Assembly: GCA_938014215.1 (NCBI GenBank)
Contig: CALLRW010000020.1
Coordinates: forward strand, 1-64,000
DNA from: an uncultured Alistipes sp.
GTDB taxonomy: Bacteria > Bacteroidota > Bacteroidia > Bacteroidales > Rikenellaceae
Reading direction: 5' to 3'
Length of the DNA: 64,000 nucleotides
A program made the position numbers and the translations under genes. The notes beneath the pieces were generated by a model, which was not told the DNA's origin, ran no database searches, and saw only the letters and a list, made by a program, of their open reading frames with translations. Shown piece after piece: positions 37,258 through 46,817 of this stretch; positions within the stretch are counted from its first letter, which is position 1, and each line of letters opens with the position of its first letter.

Positions 37258-40200
37258 ATGAAAAAATTAAGTATTGGGCAACTCCCTTGCCTGATTACTC
37301 TAATTGTCTCCCTGCTTTTCTGTGTCCAGACGCTCTGGGGACAGACCCGCGAGGTGACTGTGACGCTTGATCTTCAGGAGGTTCCGCTGAAGAGCGTCAT
37401 GAACGAAATCGAACGCCAGACGGGACTGCTCTTCCTCTACACCGATGATATCGACACCGACCGCCGCGTCTCGCTGCGTGTCGACCGCCGCCCGCTGGAC
37501 GAGGCCCTCGCGCAGCTCTTCCACCAGACGGAGATCACCTGGCGTGTCAACCATCCGAACATCGTCCTCACGAAGCGTCCCGCCGCGGCTCGTCCGGCGA
37601 AGATCTCGGGTGTCGTGCGCGACGCCCAGGGCGAGGCGGTCATCGGCGCCACGATCCTCGTGCGCGGCACGACCGTCGGCACGACCAGCGGCATCGACGG
37701 CTCCTTTGCCCTGACGATCCCCGCCTCGGTCGACCATCCCGAACTCGCCGTCAGTTTCATCGGCTACGAACCCCAAACGATCGCCGTCGGCAACCGTTCG
37801 ACGTTCGAGATCGAACTCCGCTCCGAGGCTGTGGCCGTGGAGTCGGTCGTGGTGACGGCCCTCGGCATCAAGCGCTCGGAGAAGGCCCTTTCGTACAACG
37901 TCCAGCAGGTCAACGCCGAATCGATCACCTCGAACAAGGATGCCAACTTCATCAACTCGCTCTCGGGCAAGGTTGCCGGTGTGACGATCAATGCCTCGTC
38001 GGCCGGTGTGGGCGGCGCCTCGAAGGTGGTCATGCGCGGTACGAAGTCCATCTCGCAGTCGTCCAACGCGCTGTACGTCATCGACGGTGTGCCGATGTTC
38101 ACCAAGGCGCAGGACGGCGGCACGGAGTTCTCCTCGCAGGGCACGACCGACCCCATCGCCGACATCAACCCCGAGGATATCGAGTCGATCTCGGTGCTGA
38201 CGGGAGCGGCCGCCGCGGCGCTTTACGGTTCGGATGCGGCCAACGGCGCCATCGTCGTGACGACCAAGCGCGGTCAGGCCGGCCAGTTGTCGGTCACCGT
38301 CACGGCCGGGGTCGAGGTGATGTCGCCCTTCGTCCTGCCGCAGTTCCAGAACCGCTACGGCACGGGCAACCTTTCGACACCGATCAACGTCAACAGCTAC
38401 AGTTGGGGCCGGCGGCTCAACGCCGCGAACCGCATGGGCTACGACCCGCGCCGCGACTATTTCCGGACGGGGGTGGCCCACACCGAGAGCGTTTCGCTCT
38501 CGACCGGCACGGAGAAGAACCAGACCTATCTGTCGGCTGCGGCGGTCAACTCGGCGGGTATCGTGCCCAACAACAGCTACGACCGCTACAACTTCACGTT
38601 CCGCAACACGACGTCGTTTCTCAACGACCGCATGAAGCTCGACCTCGGGGCGAGCTACATCCTGCAGAAGGATCTGAACATGATCAACCAGGGTACGTAC
38701 AACAACCCTCTGACGGGAGCCTACCTCTTTGCGCGCAGCGGTGACTGGAACGATATCCGCATGTACGAACGCTACGATGCGGTGGACAAGATCTCGAAGC
38801 AGTACTGGCCGATGGGCGACGGCAGCATCACGATGCAGAACCCCTATTGGGCCAACTACCGCAACCTGCGCGGCAACCGCAAGGACCGCTACATGCTGAA
38901 CGGGCAGTTGACATACGAGATTCTCGACTGGCTGTCGGTCTCGGGCCGTATCCGCATCGACCATTCGCACAACACCTACACCGAGAAGATGTACGCCTCG
39001 TCGAACGTCCAGCTCACCGAGCAGTCGGCCAACGGCCTCTATGGCGTGACGAAGACGATGGACCGCCAGGTCTACGGCGATGCGCTCCTCAATATCAACC
39101 GGACGTTCGGCGACGACTGGTCGCTGCAGGCCAACGTGGGCGCCTCGTTTTCCGACATGAAGAACGAGGCGATGAAGATCCGCGGTCCGATTTCGGACGG
39201 TTCGTCGGGCGAGAAGCAGGGGCTGGCCAATGTCTTCAACCTGCAGAACCTGAGCAATTCGACCAAGACCACCCGCAAGGAGGAGGGGTGGCGCGAACAG
39301 ACGCAGTCGATCTTCGCATCGGCCGAGCTGGGCTACAAGGGAACCTATTATCTGACGCTGACGGGCCGCAACGACTGGCCCTCGCAGCTGGCCGGTCCCC
39401 ATTCGAATGCCCAATCGTTCTTCTACCCGTCGGTCGGACTTTCGGTGGTCCTCTCGCAGCTCATTCCGAACATGCCCGAGAACCTGTCGTACGTCAAGCT
39501 GCGCGGATCGTACGCCTCGGTAGGTGTCGCCTTCGAACGCTACATCGCCAATCCGCTCTATTCGTGGAACGAGAGCGGCCTGGCGTGGAACACCCAGACG
39601 CAGTATCCGGCCTTCCACCTCAAACCCGAACGGACGAAATCCTTCGAGGTGGGTCTGACGATGCGCTTCCTGCGCCACTTCAACCTCGACCTGACCTACT
39701 ACGACTCCTACACCTCGAACCAGACCTTCGATCCGCAGCTGTCGGGAGGTACGGGCTTCTCGTCGATCGTCATCCAGTCGGGAAACGTCCGCAACCGCGG
39801 TGTCGAACTCGCTTTGAACTATCACAATACGTGGCGTGACTTCACCTGGGACTCGAACTTCACCTTCTCGACGAACCGCAACCGCATCCTCTCGCTGGCC
39901 AACAACGTCGTCAACTACGCCACGGGCGAGCGCTTCTCGATCGAGCGGCTCAACATGGGCGGTCTGGGCGATGCGCAGTTCCTGCTCCAGGAGGGCGGTA
40001 CGCTCGGCGACCTCTACTCGCGCCGCGACCTGCGCTACGATGAGAACCATGCCATCTATGTCGACGAAAACGGCGCCGTCTCGACGGAAACGATTCAGGA
40101 CGTCAACAAGTACATCAAGCTCGGGTCGGTGCTGCCCGACGCCAACCTCTCGTGGCGAAACGACTTCCGCTGGCGGAACCTCACGTTCGGCTGCATGGTG

Positions 40201-40629
40201 ACGGCCCGTCTGGGCGGTATCGTCTACTCGCGCACGCAGGCCATGCTCGACCAGTACGGCGTCTCGGAGGCTACGGCGGCGGCGCGTGATGCCGGCGGCG
40301 TGTGGATCAACGGCGGCGACGTGGTCGACCCCTATGTCTGGTATTCGGCCATCGCCGGCGGTAACTCCATCCCGCAGTTCTACACCTATTCGGCCACCAA
40401 CGTACGCCTGCAGGAGGCCTCGATCGGCTACACGATCCCGAAGAAGCGGCTGCGCGGCGTCTGCGAGATCACCCTCTCGCTCGTCGGCCGAAACCTCTGG
40501 ATGATCTACAACCGCGCCCCGTTCGACCCCGAATCGATCGCTTCGACGGGAAACTACTACCAGGGAATCGACTACTTCATGATGCCCTCGCTGCGCAGTA
40601 TCGGATTCAACCTCCGTCTCAAATTCTAA
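37258..40629 (+). CDS. SusC/RagA-type TonB-linked outer-membrane transporter with STN domain (PUL2)
   Basis: A 1123-residue protein. The signal peptide ends near 29 (LWGQT). The STN domain spans about 34-100 (VTLDLQEVPLKSVMNEIERQ), the regulatory-like domain starts near 117 (ISGVVRDAQGEAVIGATILV), the plug begins at VESVVVTALGIKRSEKA, and the barrel ends in GFNLRLKF. It is clearly paralogous to the PUL1 SusC (shared plug and barrel motifs such as LTGRNDW and FYPSVGLS), but divergent enough to suggest a different ligand. Its SusD follows 13 bases downstream. Confidence 0.95.
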   Translation: MKKLSIGQLPCLITLIVSLLFCVQTLWGQTREVTVTLDLQEVPLKSVMNEIERQTGLLFLYTDDIDTDRRVSLRVDRRPLDEALAQLFHQTEITWRVNHPNIVLTKRPAAARPAKISGVVRDAQGEAVIGATILVRGTTVGTTSGIDGSFALTIPASVDHPELAVSFIGYEPQTIAVGNRSTFEIELRSEAVAVESVVVTALGIKRSEKALSYNVQQVNAESITSNKDANFINSLSGKVAGVTINASSAGVGGASKVVMRGTKSISQSSNALYVIDGVPMFTKAQDGGTEFSSQGTTDPIADINPEDIESISVLTGAAAAALYGSDAANGAIVVTTKRGQAGQLSVTVTAGVEVMSPFVLPQFQNRYGTGNLSTPINVNSYSWGRRLNAANRMGYDPRRDYFRTGVAHTESVSLSTGTEKNQTYLSAAAVNSAGIVPNNSYDRYNFTFRNTTSFLNDRMKLDLGASYILQKDLNMINQGTYNNPLTGAYLFARSGDWNDIRMYERYDAVDKISKQYWPMGDGSITMQNPYWANYRNLRGNRKDRYMLNGQLTYEILDWLSVSGRIRIDHSHNTYTEKMYASSNVQLTEQSANGLYGVTKTMDRQVYGDALLNINRTFGDDWSLQANVGASFSDMKNEAMKIRGPISDGSSGEKQGLANVFNLQNLSNSTKTTRKEEGWREQTQSIFASAELGYKGTYYLTLTGRNDWPSQLAGPHSNAQSFFYPSVGLSVVLSQLIPNMPENLSYVKLRGSYASVGVAFERYIANPLYSWNESGLAWNTQTQYPAFHLKPERTKSFEVGLTMRFLRHFNLDLTYYDSYTSNQTFDPQLSGGTGFSSIVIQSGNVRNRGVELALNYHNTWRDFTWDSNFTFSTNRNRILSLANNVVNYATGERFSIERLNMGGLGDAQFLLQEGGTLGDLYSRRDLRYDENHAIYVDENGAVSTETIQDVNKYIKLGSVLPDANLSWRNDFRWRNLTFGCMVTARLGGIVYSRTQAMLDQYGVSEATAAARDAGGVWINGGDVVDPYVWYSAIAGGNSIPQFYTYSATNVRLQEASIGYTIPKKRLRGVCEITLSLVGRNLWMIYNRAPFDPESIASTGNYYQGIDYFMMPSLRSIGFNLRLKF

Positions 40630-40642
40630 AAATCGTCGCACG

Positions 40643-42286
40643 ATGAAATACAACCTGTTCAAGACGCTGTGCGCCCTGACGGCCGGGTGCTGCCTGGGGG
40701 CCTGCACGCAAAACTACCTCGATATCAACAGCAACCCCTACGAGGTGACCCGCAAGCAGATGGAGGCCCACGACTACGCCATCGCCTCGGGACTGGCGGC
40801 CATGTTCGGCGCGGTGATCTCGACCGACGTCAACACGGCGCAGTTCACCGACTGCCTGCTGGGCGGCACCCAGGGCGGCTATTACGCCGATGCCAACAAC
40901 GGATGGACCGCGACCATCTCCAAATACAACCCCACGGACAACTGGACCAACGTCTTCCTCTACAGCGACAAGGTCCTCCCGCAGCTCTACGGCAACATGT
41001 CCAACGTCGAGGGTATCTCGGACGATCCGCTCGTGCGGGCCATCCTGAAGATCGTCAAGGTCTGCCTGCTGGACCGCGTCACCGACACCTACGGCCCGAT
41101 TCCCTACTCCGAAATCGGCAGCACGGGAAAGATCCAGGTCGCCTACGACGACCAGCCGGAGGTCTACCGCCAGATGTTCGACGAGCTGGACGAGGCAATC
41201 GCCCTGCTCGATGCGAATCCCGACCGCAGTATCTCCCCGACGACCGACCTGCTCTTCGACGGAACGGCCCGCCGGTGGTGCCGTCTGGCCAACTCGATGA
41301 AGCTGCGGCTGGCCGTGCGCGTCGTCTACACCGATTTCCGCAGCTCGAAGGGGCTCTCGCCGCAGCAGCTCGCCGAGCAGGCCGTGGCCCACACCGTCGG
41401 CGTCATGCAGTCGAACGACGACAATGCGGCTCTCTCGCCGCTGGCCTTCGGCAAGGACGGGAACCCGCTCTACACGGCCTGCATGTACAATACGCCGGCC
41501 GGTTCGCTCACCGGCGGTGATTCGCACGCCGCGGCCGACATCGTCTGCTACATGAACGGCTACCGCGACCCCCGGCGCGAGAAGTACTTCACGCAGGCCC
41601 GCTTCCCGGGCGACCATGCGCCGGAGTATGTCGGTATGCGCCGCGGGGCGGCCATCCCGGCTCTGAGCACCGTCGGGCTGCTCTATTCGGGCATCAACTT
41701 CGTCGAGGGGATGGCCACGCCGCTGCAGTGGATGAACGCCGCCGAGGTGACCTTCCTGCGGGCCGAGGCGGCCGCGGTCTTCGGCTGGAAGATGAACGGT
41801 GAGGCCCGCGACCTCTACGAGCGGGGCGTACGCCTCTCGTTCGAACAGTGGGGTGTCGGCGGCGTCGAGGAGTATCTGGCCGGACGGACGCTGCCCGAGA
41901 CCTATGTTGACCCCAACGGCGGCATCGCCTCCTGGAGCGAGCAGCTTTCGACGCTCCCCGTGGCGTGGAACGACGCGGCCTCGAAGGAGGAGATGCAGGA
42001 GCGGATCCTCATCCAGAAGTGGATCGCCAACTTCCACCTCGGCAACGAGGCATGGGCCGACATCCGCCGCACGGGCTTCCCGCGTCTGATTCCGGCCGTG
42101 GAGAGCGTCGTGGGCAACAACTCGCAGGGGATCCGCAACCTCCGGCTCGGCGCCCGGCGCATGCCCTATCCGGCCGACGAGGCGACCAACAACCCCGAAA
42201 ACTACGCCGCGGCCGTGGCCCGGCTCGGCGGCCCCGACAACATGGCCACCCGCATGTGGTGGGACTGCAATCCCGCCGTCAAATAG
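40643..42286 (+). CDS. SusD/RagB-family surface lipoprotein (PUL2)
   Basis: A 547-residue lipoprotein (lipobox CCLGAC). SusD motifs are DTYGPIPYSEIGSTGK near 150, WCRLANSMKLRLAVRVVY near 213 and ERILIQKWIANFHLGNEAWADIRRTGFP near 453. It pairs with the SusC at 37258 and is paralogous to the PUL1 SusD. Confidence 0.94.
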   Translation: MKYNLFKTLCALTAGCCLGACTQNYLDINSNPYEVTRKQMEAHDYAIASGLAAMFGAVISTDVNTAQFTDCLLGGTQGGYYADANNGWTATISKYNPTDNWTNVFLYSDKVLPQLYGNMSNVEGISDDPLVRAILKIVKVCLLDRVTDTYGPIPYSEIGSTGKIQVAYDDQPEVYRQMFDELDEAIALLDANPDRSISPTTDLLFDGTARRWCRLANSMKLRLAVRVVYTDFRSSKGLSPQQLAEQAVAHTVGVMQSNDDNAALSPLAFGKDGNPLYTACMYNTPAGSLTGGDSHAAADIVCYMNGYRDPRREKYFTQARFPGDHAPEYVGMRRGAAIPALSTVGLLYSGINFVEGMATPLQWMNAAEVTFLRAEAAAVFGWKMNGEARDLYERGVRLSFEQWGVGGVEEYLAGRTLPETYVDPNGGIASWSEQLSTLPVAWNDAASKEEMQERILIQKWIANFHLGNEAWADIRRTGFPRLIPAVESVVGNNSQGIRNLRLGARRMPYPADEATNNPENYAAAVARLGGPDNMATRMWWDCNPAVK

Positions 42287-42322
42287 CCTTTTACGACTCT
42301 CAAACCTTCGAAACGACAACGC

Positions 42323-43333
42323 ATGAAACCGATATTCATTCCGGTCGTGGCTGCCGTGGCCCTGCTGGCCTCGTGCAGCGACTGGACCGATCCCCGAAAC
42401 CAGGACTTCCTGCCCCGCATCGCGCAGGAGGATCCCGCCACGCTGGCGGCCATCCGCGCCTTCAAGGCCTCGGATCACCCCCTGACGATGCTCCACATCG
42501 ACGGCCCGAAGGAGGCCCCCAACCGCCGGAACCAGCATCCGATGGCGATGCCCGACAGCGTCGATCTGCTGCTGGTCAACGGCGTCGCCGATCTCCACCC
42601 GGCATTCCTGCGCGAGGTAGCCGAGGTCCGCGCGGCGAAGGGCACCCGCACGCTCGGGATGGTCGACTACACGACGATCCGCCGCCGCTGGGAGGAGCTC
42701 CGCGACGAGGCCGTGGCCGCCGACCGCGGGGCGGAGTTCACCGAGGAGCACTTCGCCGCCTACTGCCGTACGGAGACTGAACGGCTGCTGGAGGCCTGTG
42801 AAACGGCGGCACTGGACGGTGTCGTGGCCTCCTACCTGGGCGGTTACGACGCCGCGCCGGCCGCACCCTTCGTCCGGGCCGTCGATGCCTGGGCGCAGGC
42901 CCATCCCGAGCGGATGCTCCTCTTCCGCGGCTATCCGGCCTACGTCGCCCGCATCGAGGGGCAGCAACTCGTCAGCAAAAGCCGCTACATCCTCATCCTC
43001 ACCGAGGAGGCCCGCTCGTCGGTGGCCATCTCGCGGCTGGTCCGCGAACAGCTCGTCGAGGGGGTGCCCGCGGATAGGATCATCCTCGAGGCGGCGGTGC
43101 CGGCACTGGCCGACGGCGGCGAGGATGCCCAGGTCGGCGCTACGCTGCAGGAGGCCGCCCGCTGGGTGACCGACCCCTCGACCGTTGCGACGGTCCGCTG
43201 CGAAAAGCGCGGTCTGGCCGTAGCGAACGCCTCCGAGGACTACTTCAACAAACCCACCTACCGGCGGATCCGCGAGGCCGTGGCCATCCTGAATGCCGCC
43301 CCGGCCGATCCCGCCGCCAACCCCGTAAACTGA
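42323..43333 (+). CDS. GH18-like lipoprotein lacking the catalytic motif (PUL2)
   Basis: A 336-residue lipoprotein (lipobox LLASC). It occupies the position of the PUL1 GH18 gene (second after SusD is a DUF1735 protein in both) and has GH18-like features: VDLLLVNGVADLHPAFLREV, a strand-helix alternation, and LDGVVASYLGGYD near 164, where an active enzyme has D-x-x-D-x-D-x-E. Here only the first Asp remains and the acid Glu is gone. It is therefore likely a non-catalytic glycan-binding homologue. Assignment to the GH18 fold rests on pattern and position, not on a search. Confidence 0.65.
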   Translation: MKPIFIPVVAAVALLASCSDWTDPRNQDFLPRIAQEDPATLAAIRAFKASDHPLTMLHIDGPKEAPNRRNQHPMAMPDSVDLLLVNGVADLHPAFLREVAEVRAAKGTRTLGMVDYTTIRRRWEELRDEAVAADRGAEFTEEHFAAYCRTETERLLEACETAALDGVVASYLGGYDAAPAAPFVRAVDAWAQAHPERMLLFRGYPAYVARIEGQQLVSKSRYILILTEEARSSVAISRLVREQLVEGVPADRIILEAAVPALADGGEDAQVGATLQEAARWVTDPSTVATVRCEKRGLAVANASEDYFNKPTYRRIREAVAILNAAPADPAANPVN

Positions 43334-43341
43334 TTCCAACC

Positions 43342-44640
43342 ATGAAACTCCGTTTTGCATCCGCCGCCGGCCTGCTCCTGATCGTCCTGACCGCCTGTCA
43401 GAAAAACGACGAGAGCCGCTACCATTTCGACAACAAGGTCTTCGTCGCGGCCGATTCGTTCACCGATCCGATCTTTGTCAAACGCGACAACCTCGACGTC
43501 ACCCGCAGCGAAGAGCGCCGCGTCACCGTCGCCATGGCACAGCCCCGTTCGCACGACGTCGAGGTCACCTTTGCCCCGGCACCCGAACTGCTCGACCGCT
43601 ACCGCGCCTTCTACGAGGATCCGACCGCCGAGCTGCTCCCGGCCGACGGCGGATACTACGACTTCCAGCAGCTGAAGACCTCCATCCCGGCCGGTTCGGT
43701 CGAGAGCGCCCCGCTGCGCATCGCCTTCGCCAATCTCGACCGCCTGCCCCTCGACGGCCATCACCGCTACGTGCTGCCCGTAACGATCACCTCGGCCGGC
43801 GGCGTCGAGCTCCTCGAGAGCGCCCGCACGGTCTACTACCTCTTCGAAAAGGCGGCGCTCGTCAACGTCGTCGCCGATCTGCAGAACAACTGCGCATGGC
43901 CCGAATGGACGGCCGAAACCGAGGCCGTCAAGGAGATGCAGCAATTCTCGTGGGAGGCGCTCGTCTATGCCAACGCCTTCGACCGCAAGATCTCGACGAT
44001 CATGGGCGTCGAGGACCTCTTCCTGGTGCGCCTGGGCGACAACGGCCCCGCCAATCAGCTGCAGGTGGCCTTTGCCGGAAAGGTCTCCGAGGAGGTTACG
44101 GCCCCCTCGCGCGGACGCATCCCCGCGGAGCCCGACAGCCGTTTCGATCTGAAGCCCTTCCGCTGGTACCACATCGCCGTGACGTTCGACCGCGGGAAGG
44201 TCTGCGTCTACATCGACGGCCGCCTCGTCGCCGATGCCCGGGCCGAGATCTCCGCCAACGACGGCCGCCAGATCCTGATTGACCGCGTCAACTTCGCCAT
44301 CCCCCATTCGGACGAGACCGACGGAAAGCCCCGCTGCTTCTGGATCGGCCACTCCTACCGCCTGCGGACCGACGGCGAACTCTTCTACGAACGCCGTTTC
44401 AACGGCCGCATGAGCGAGGTCCGCATCTGGAACCGCGCCCTCTCGGCCGAGGAGATCGCCGCGCCCGACCACTTCTACAAGATCGATCCCCGTTCGCAGG
44501 GGCTCGTCGCCTACTGGAAGCTCGACGACAACACCCGCGGCCGCTCCCTGCACGACTACGGCCCCAACGGATTCGACCTGAAGTGCGAACGCGACATCGA
44601 CTGGCAGCAGGTCGCACTCCCCGAGGTGAAGGAACCCTGA
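43342..44640 (+). CDS. DUF1735-LamG surface lipoprotein (PUL2)
   Basis: A 432-residue lipoprotein (lipobox IVLTAC). A DUF1735-like N-terminal domain (about 30-170: LDRYRAFYEDPTAELLPADGG) precedes a LamG-like domain (about 180-430: FRWYHIAVTFDRGKVCVYIDG, FNGRMSEVRIWNRALSAEEI). The layout is the same as the PUL1 protein at 28152. It starts 8 bases after the GH18-like gene. Confidence 0.86.
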   Translation: MKLRFASAAGLLLIVLTACQKNDESRYHFDNKVFVAADSFTDPIFVKRDNLDVTRSEERRVTVAMAQPRSHDVEVTFAPAPELLDRYRAFYEDPTAELLPADGGYYDFQQLKTSIPAGSVESAPLRIAFANLDRLPLDGHHRYVLPVTITSAGGVELLESARTVYYLFEKAALVNVVADLQNNCAWPEWTAETEAVKEMQQFSWEALVYANAFDRKISTIMGVEDLFLVRLGDNGPANQLQVAFAGKVSEEVTAPSRGRIPAEPDSRFDLKPFRWYHIAVTFDRGKVCVYIDGRLVADARAEISANDGRQILIDRVNFAIPHSDETDGKPRCFWIGHSYRLRTDGELFYERRFNGRMSEVRIWNRALSAEEIAAPDHFYKIDPRSQGLVAYWKLDDNTRGRSLHDYGPNGFDLKCERDIDWQQVALPEVKEP

Positions 44641-44698
44641 CCCGAAACTATCAGGCAACACAATACGATTCACTAACCTTTAATCAACCAATCGACAG

Positions 44699-46669
44699 AT
44701 GAAAAAAACAGGATGGATGCTGTTGGCGGGTCTGCTCGCCTTCGCATCGTCGGCCCTGGTCTCGTGCAAGAGCTCCGAGAAGGTCGACAAACAGAACACA
44801 TTGAGCGTCAAGCCGGTATCGGACATCGCCTTCAAGGCCGACGCGAACGAGGACGTCGTGCTGACGATCACCACCGATGCCGAGTCGTGGAGCGTCGAGA
44901 AGAACGACTGGATCACCGCCAGGCAGGATGGAAACAAGCTGACGGTCAACGTCGAACCGAATCCCACCGAGACGGTGCGTCCGGGGCGGATCACCATCTC
45001 GGCCGGCAATGCCCAGCCCGTGCGGATCAACGTCACGCAGGCCGCCGCCGAAGCCGGCGAGACCGTGCTGAGCGTTACGCCTTCGGAGGCGATCGCCTTC
45101 GAGGCCGCCGACAACAAGGCCGTCGAACTGATGGTCAAGACCAACGCCGCGGAGTGGAACGTCACCTATCCCGAGGAGTGGCTGACGGTCGAAAAGGCGA
45201 AGGACAAGCTCACGGTCGTGGCCAAGGACAACACGGGTGAGGCCCGTGTCGGACAGATTGTCGTCAAGACCGGTGATGGCAGCAAGTCGGTCAAGATCGC
45301 CGTCACGCAGAAGGCCGGCAGCGACAAGCCCGCCACCGGCGAGAAGATCTCCGGCGAACTCCGCCTGGGTGAGGAGCAGGAGGCGATGATCAAGCTGGCG
45401 CACGACGCCTCGGAGGCGGTCAAGCGGACGCTGACCTTTACGCTCGAGAAGGCGGCCGAGAAGGACCTCCAGGTGGAGATCCGCTTCGACGAGCGCCGCG
45501 TCGCGGAGTACAACTTCGACCATTCGACCGACTACAAACCCTTTCCCGCCAAGGCCTGCATGATCGCCAATGAGGGTGTGCTGACCGTCAAGCGGGGCGA
45601 GATGAGCGGCTCGATCGAGGTCTCGATCTCTCCGAACGAGGAGATCGCCCATGCGACCACCTATCTCGTACCGCTGCTGGCCGTGGCCAAGAGCGAGGGC
45701 GTCGCCGTCAAGAACGAGGCCCGCTACGTCGAGCTGCTCGTCGCCAAGGGCGGTTCGAAGAAGATCCGCAACATCTGCTACTTCGAGGTCAACGACACCA
45801 ACCCGCTCAATGCGCTGGAGTACCTGCTCGATGACGGGCAGCCCTTCTTCGATGCCGTCGTCCTCTTCGCCGGAAACATCAACTGGGATGCCCGCCGGCA
45901 GAAGGTCTTCATGTCGGCCAACCCCAACGTCCAGGCCCTGCTCGATAACTCCGAAACCCTCCTCCAGCCCCTGCGCAAGAAGGGTATCAAGGTGCTGCTC
46001 GACATCCTCGGCAACCATGACCAGGCCGGTGTGGCCGGTCTGAGCGACTACGGCTGCGAACAGTTCGGCCGCGAACTGGCCCAGATCTGCCGCGACTACA
46101 AACTCGACGGCGTCGGATTCGACGACGAGTATTCGAAATACTCCAATACGACCAGCCAGTGGTTCGCCCCCGCCAGCCCGAAACAGGCCGCACGCCTCCT
46201 CTACGAGACGAAGAAGGCCCTCAAGGAGCTCTGCCCCTGGGAGACGTGGGTGCACCTCTACTACCTGGGCAACATCCGGCCCAATCTCCCGTCGGTGACC
46301 ATCGACGGACAGCGCCACGATCCGAACGAGTTTGTCGACAACGTCTGCGCCGATTACGGCGGTTCGGCCCTCCCGGTCTACGGCATGGATCTGAGCGGTT
46401 GCGCCGGCAACTCCATCCAGCTCAACTTCGGACGCACGATCTCGGCCGACCGGGCCAAGGGATACATGGAGAAGGGATACGGATGGATCATGTGGTTCGC
46501 CTTCGACCCCTCCGGAACGGGTAACATCAGAAACAACCGCGCACACTCGCTCGAGCAGTTCCGCAACGTCGCCAAGGGGTGCTACGGCCAGGGTGTAAAG
46601 GATCCCAAGAACGTCTATAACAAGTTCGGCGAGGGACGTTACGACCCCGCGCCCCATCCGGTCAACTGA
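44699..46669 (+). CDS. BACON-DUF1735-GH18 lipoprotein, EndoH-like (PUL2)
   Basis: A 656-residue lipoprotein (lipobox ALVSC). Two BACON domains (about 35-115 and 120-205, each with a WLTVEK/WITARQ and V-VTQ pattern) and a DUF1735 domain (about 220-345, EYNFDHSTDYKPFPAKAC) precede a GH18 barrel (about 355-645). The catalytic segment LDGVGFDDEYSKY (about 469-480) closely resembles EndoH. The acid Glu and the Asp two residues before it are kept, but the Asp at position -4 is Gly. Likely an endo-beta-N-acetylglucosaminidase of altered activity at the cell surface. Confidence 0.85.
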   Translation: MKKTGWMLLAGLLAFASSALVSCKSSEKVDKQNTLSVKPVSDIAFKADANEDVVLTITTDAESWSVEKNDWITARQDGNKLTVNVEPNPTETVRPGRITISAGNAQPVRINVTQAAAEAGETVLSVTPSEAIAFEAADNKAVELMVKTNAAEWNVTYPEEWLTVEKAKDKLTVVAKDNTGEARVGQIVVKTGDGSKSVKIAVTQKAGSDKPATGEKISGELRLGEEQEAMIKLAHDASEAVKRTLTFTLEKAAEKDLQVEIRFDERRVAEYNFDHSTDYKPFPAKACMIANEGVLTVKRGEMSGSIEVSISPNEEIAHATTYLVPLLAVAKSEGVAVKNEARYVELLVAKGGSKKIRNICYFEVNDTNPLNALEYLLDDGQPFFDAVVLFAGNINWDARRQKVFMSANPNVQALLDNSETLLQPLRKKGIKVLLDILGNHDQAGVAGLSDYGCEQFGRELAQICRDYKLDGVGFDDEYSKYSNTTSQWFAPASPKQAARLLYETKKALKELCPWETWVHLYYLGNIRPNLPSVTIDGQRHDPNEFVDNVCADYGGSALPVYGMDLSGCAGNSIQLNFGRTISADRAKGYMEKGYGWIMWFAFDPSGTGNIRNNRAHSLEQFRNVAKGCYGQGVKDPKNVYNKFGEGRYDPAPHPVN

Positions 46670-46676
46670 TCCCCCC

Positions 46677-46741
46677 GGCGGGAGTGCCCCGCCAGCCGTG
46701 CGGCGGACTCCTCTGCGACTTCGTGTCGGAGGGCGTCCGCC
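46677..46741 (+). promoter_or_regulatory. Two intercistronic hairpins in PUL2
   Basis: GGCGGG/CCCGCC at 46677-46693 is followed by a longer imperfect stem with ends GGCGGAC and GTCCGCC at 46702-46741. They lie between the GH18 stop and the BACON-LamG start (148-base gap), with no T tract. They could protect mRNA ends or attenuate transcription. Confidence 0.5.
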
Positions 46742-46817
46742 CACGGAACGGGGCTCGCCGAGGTTGACCAACCACCAACCCAATCTACAATCGTTTGAAT
46801 AACAGGAAAACAGGAAA

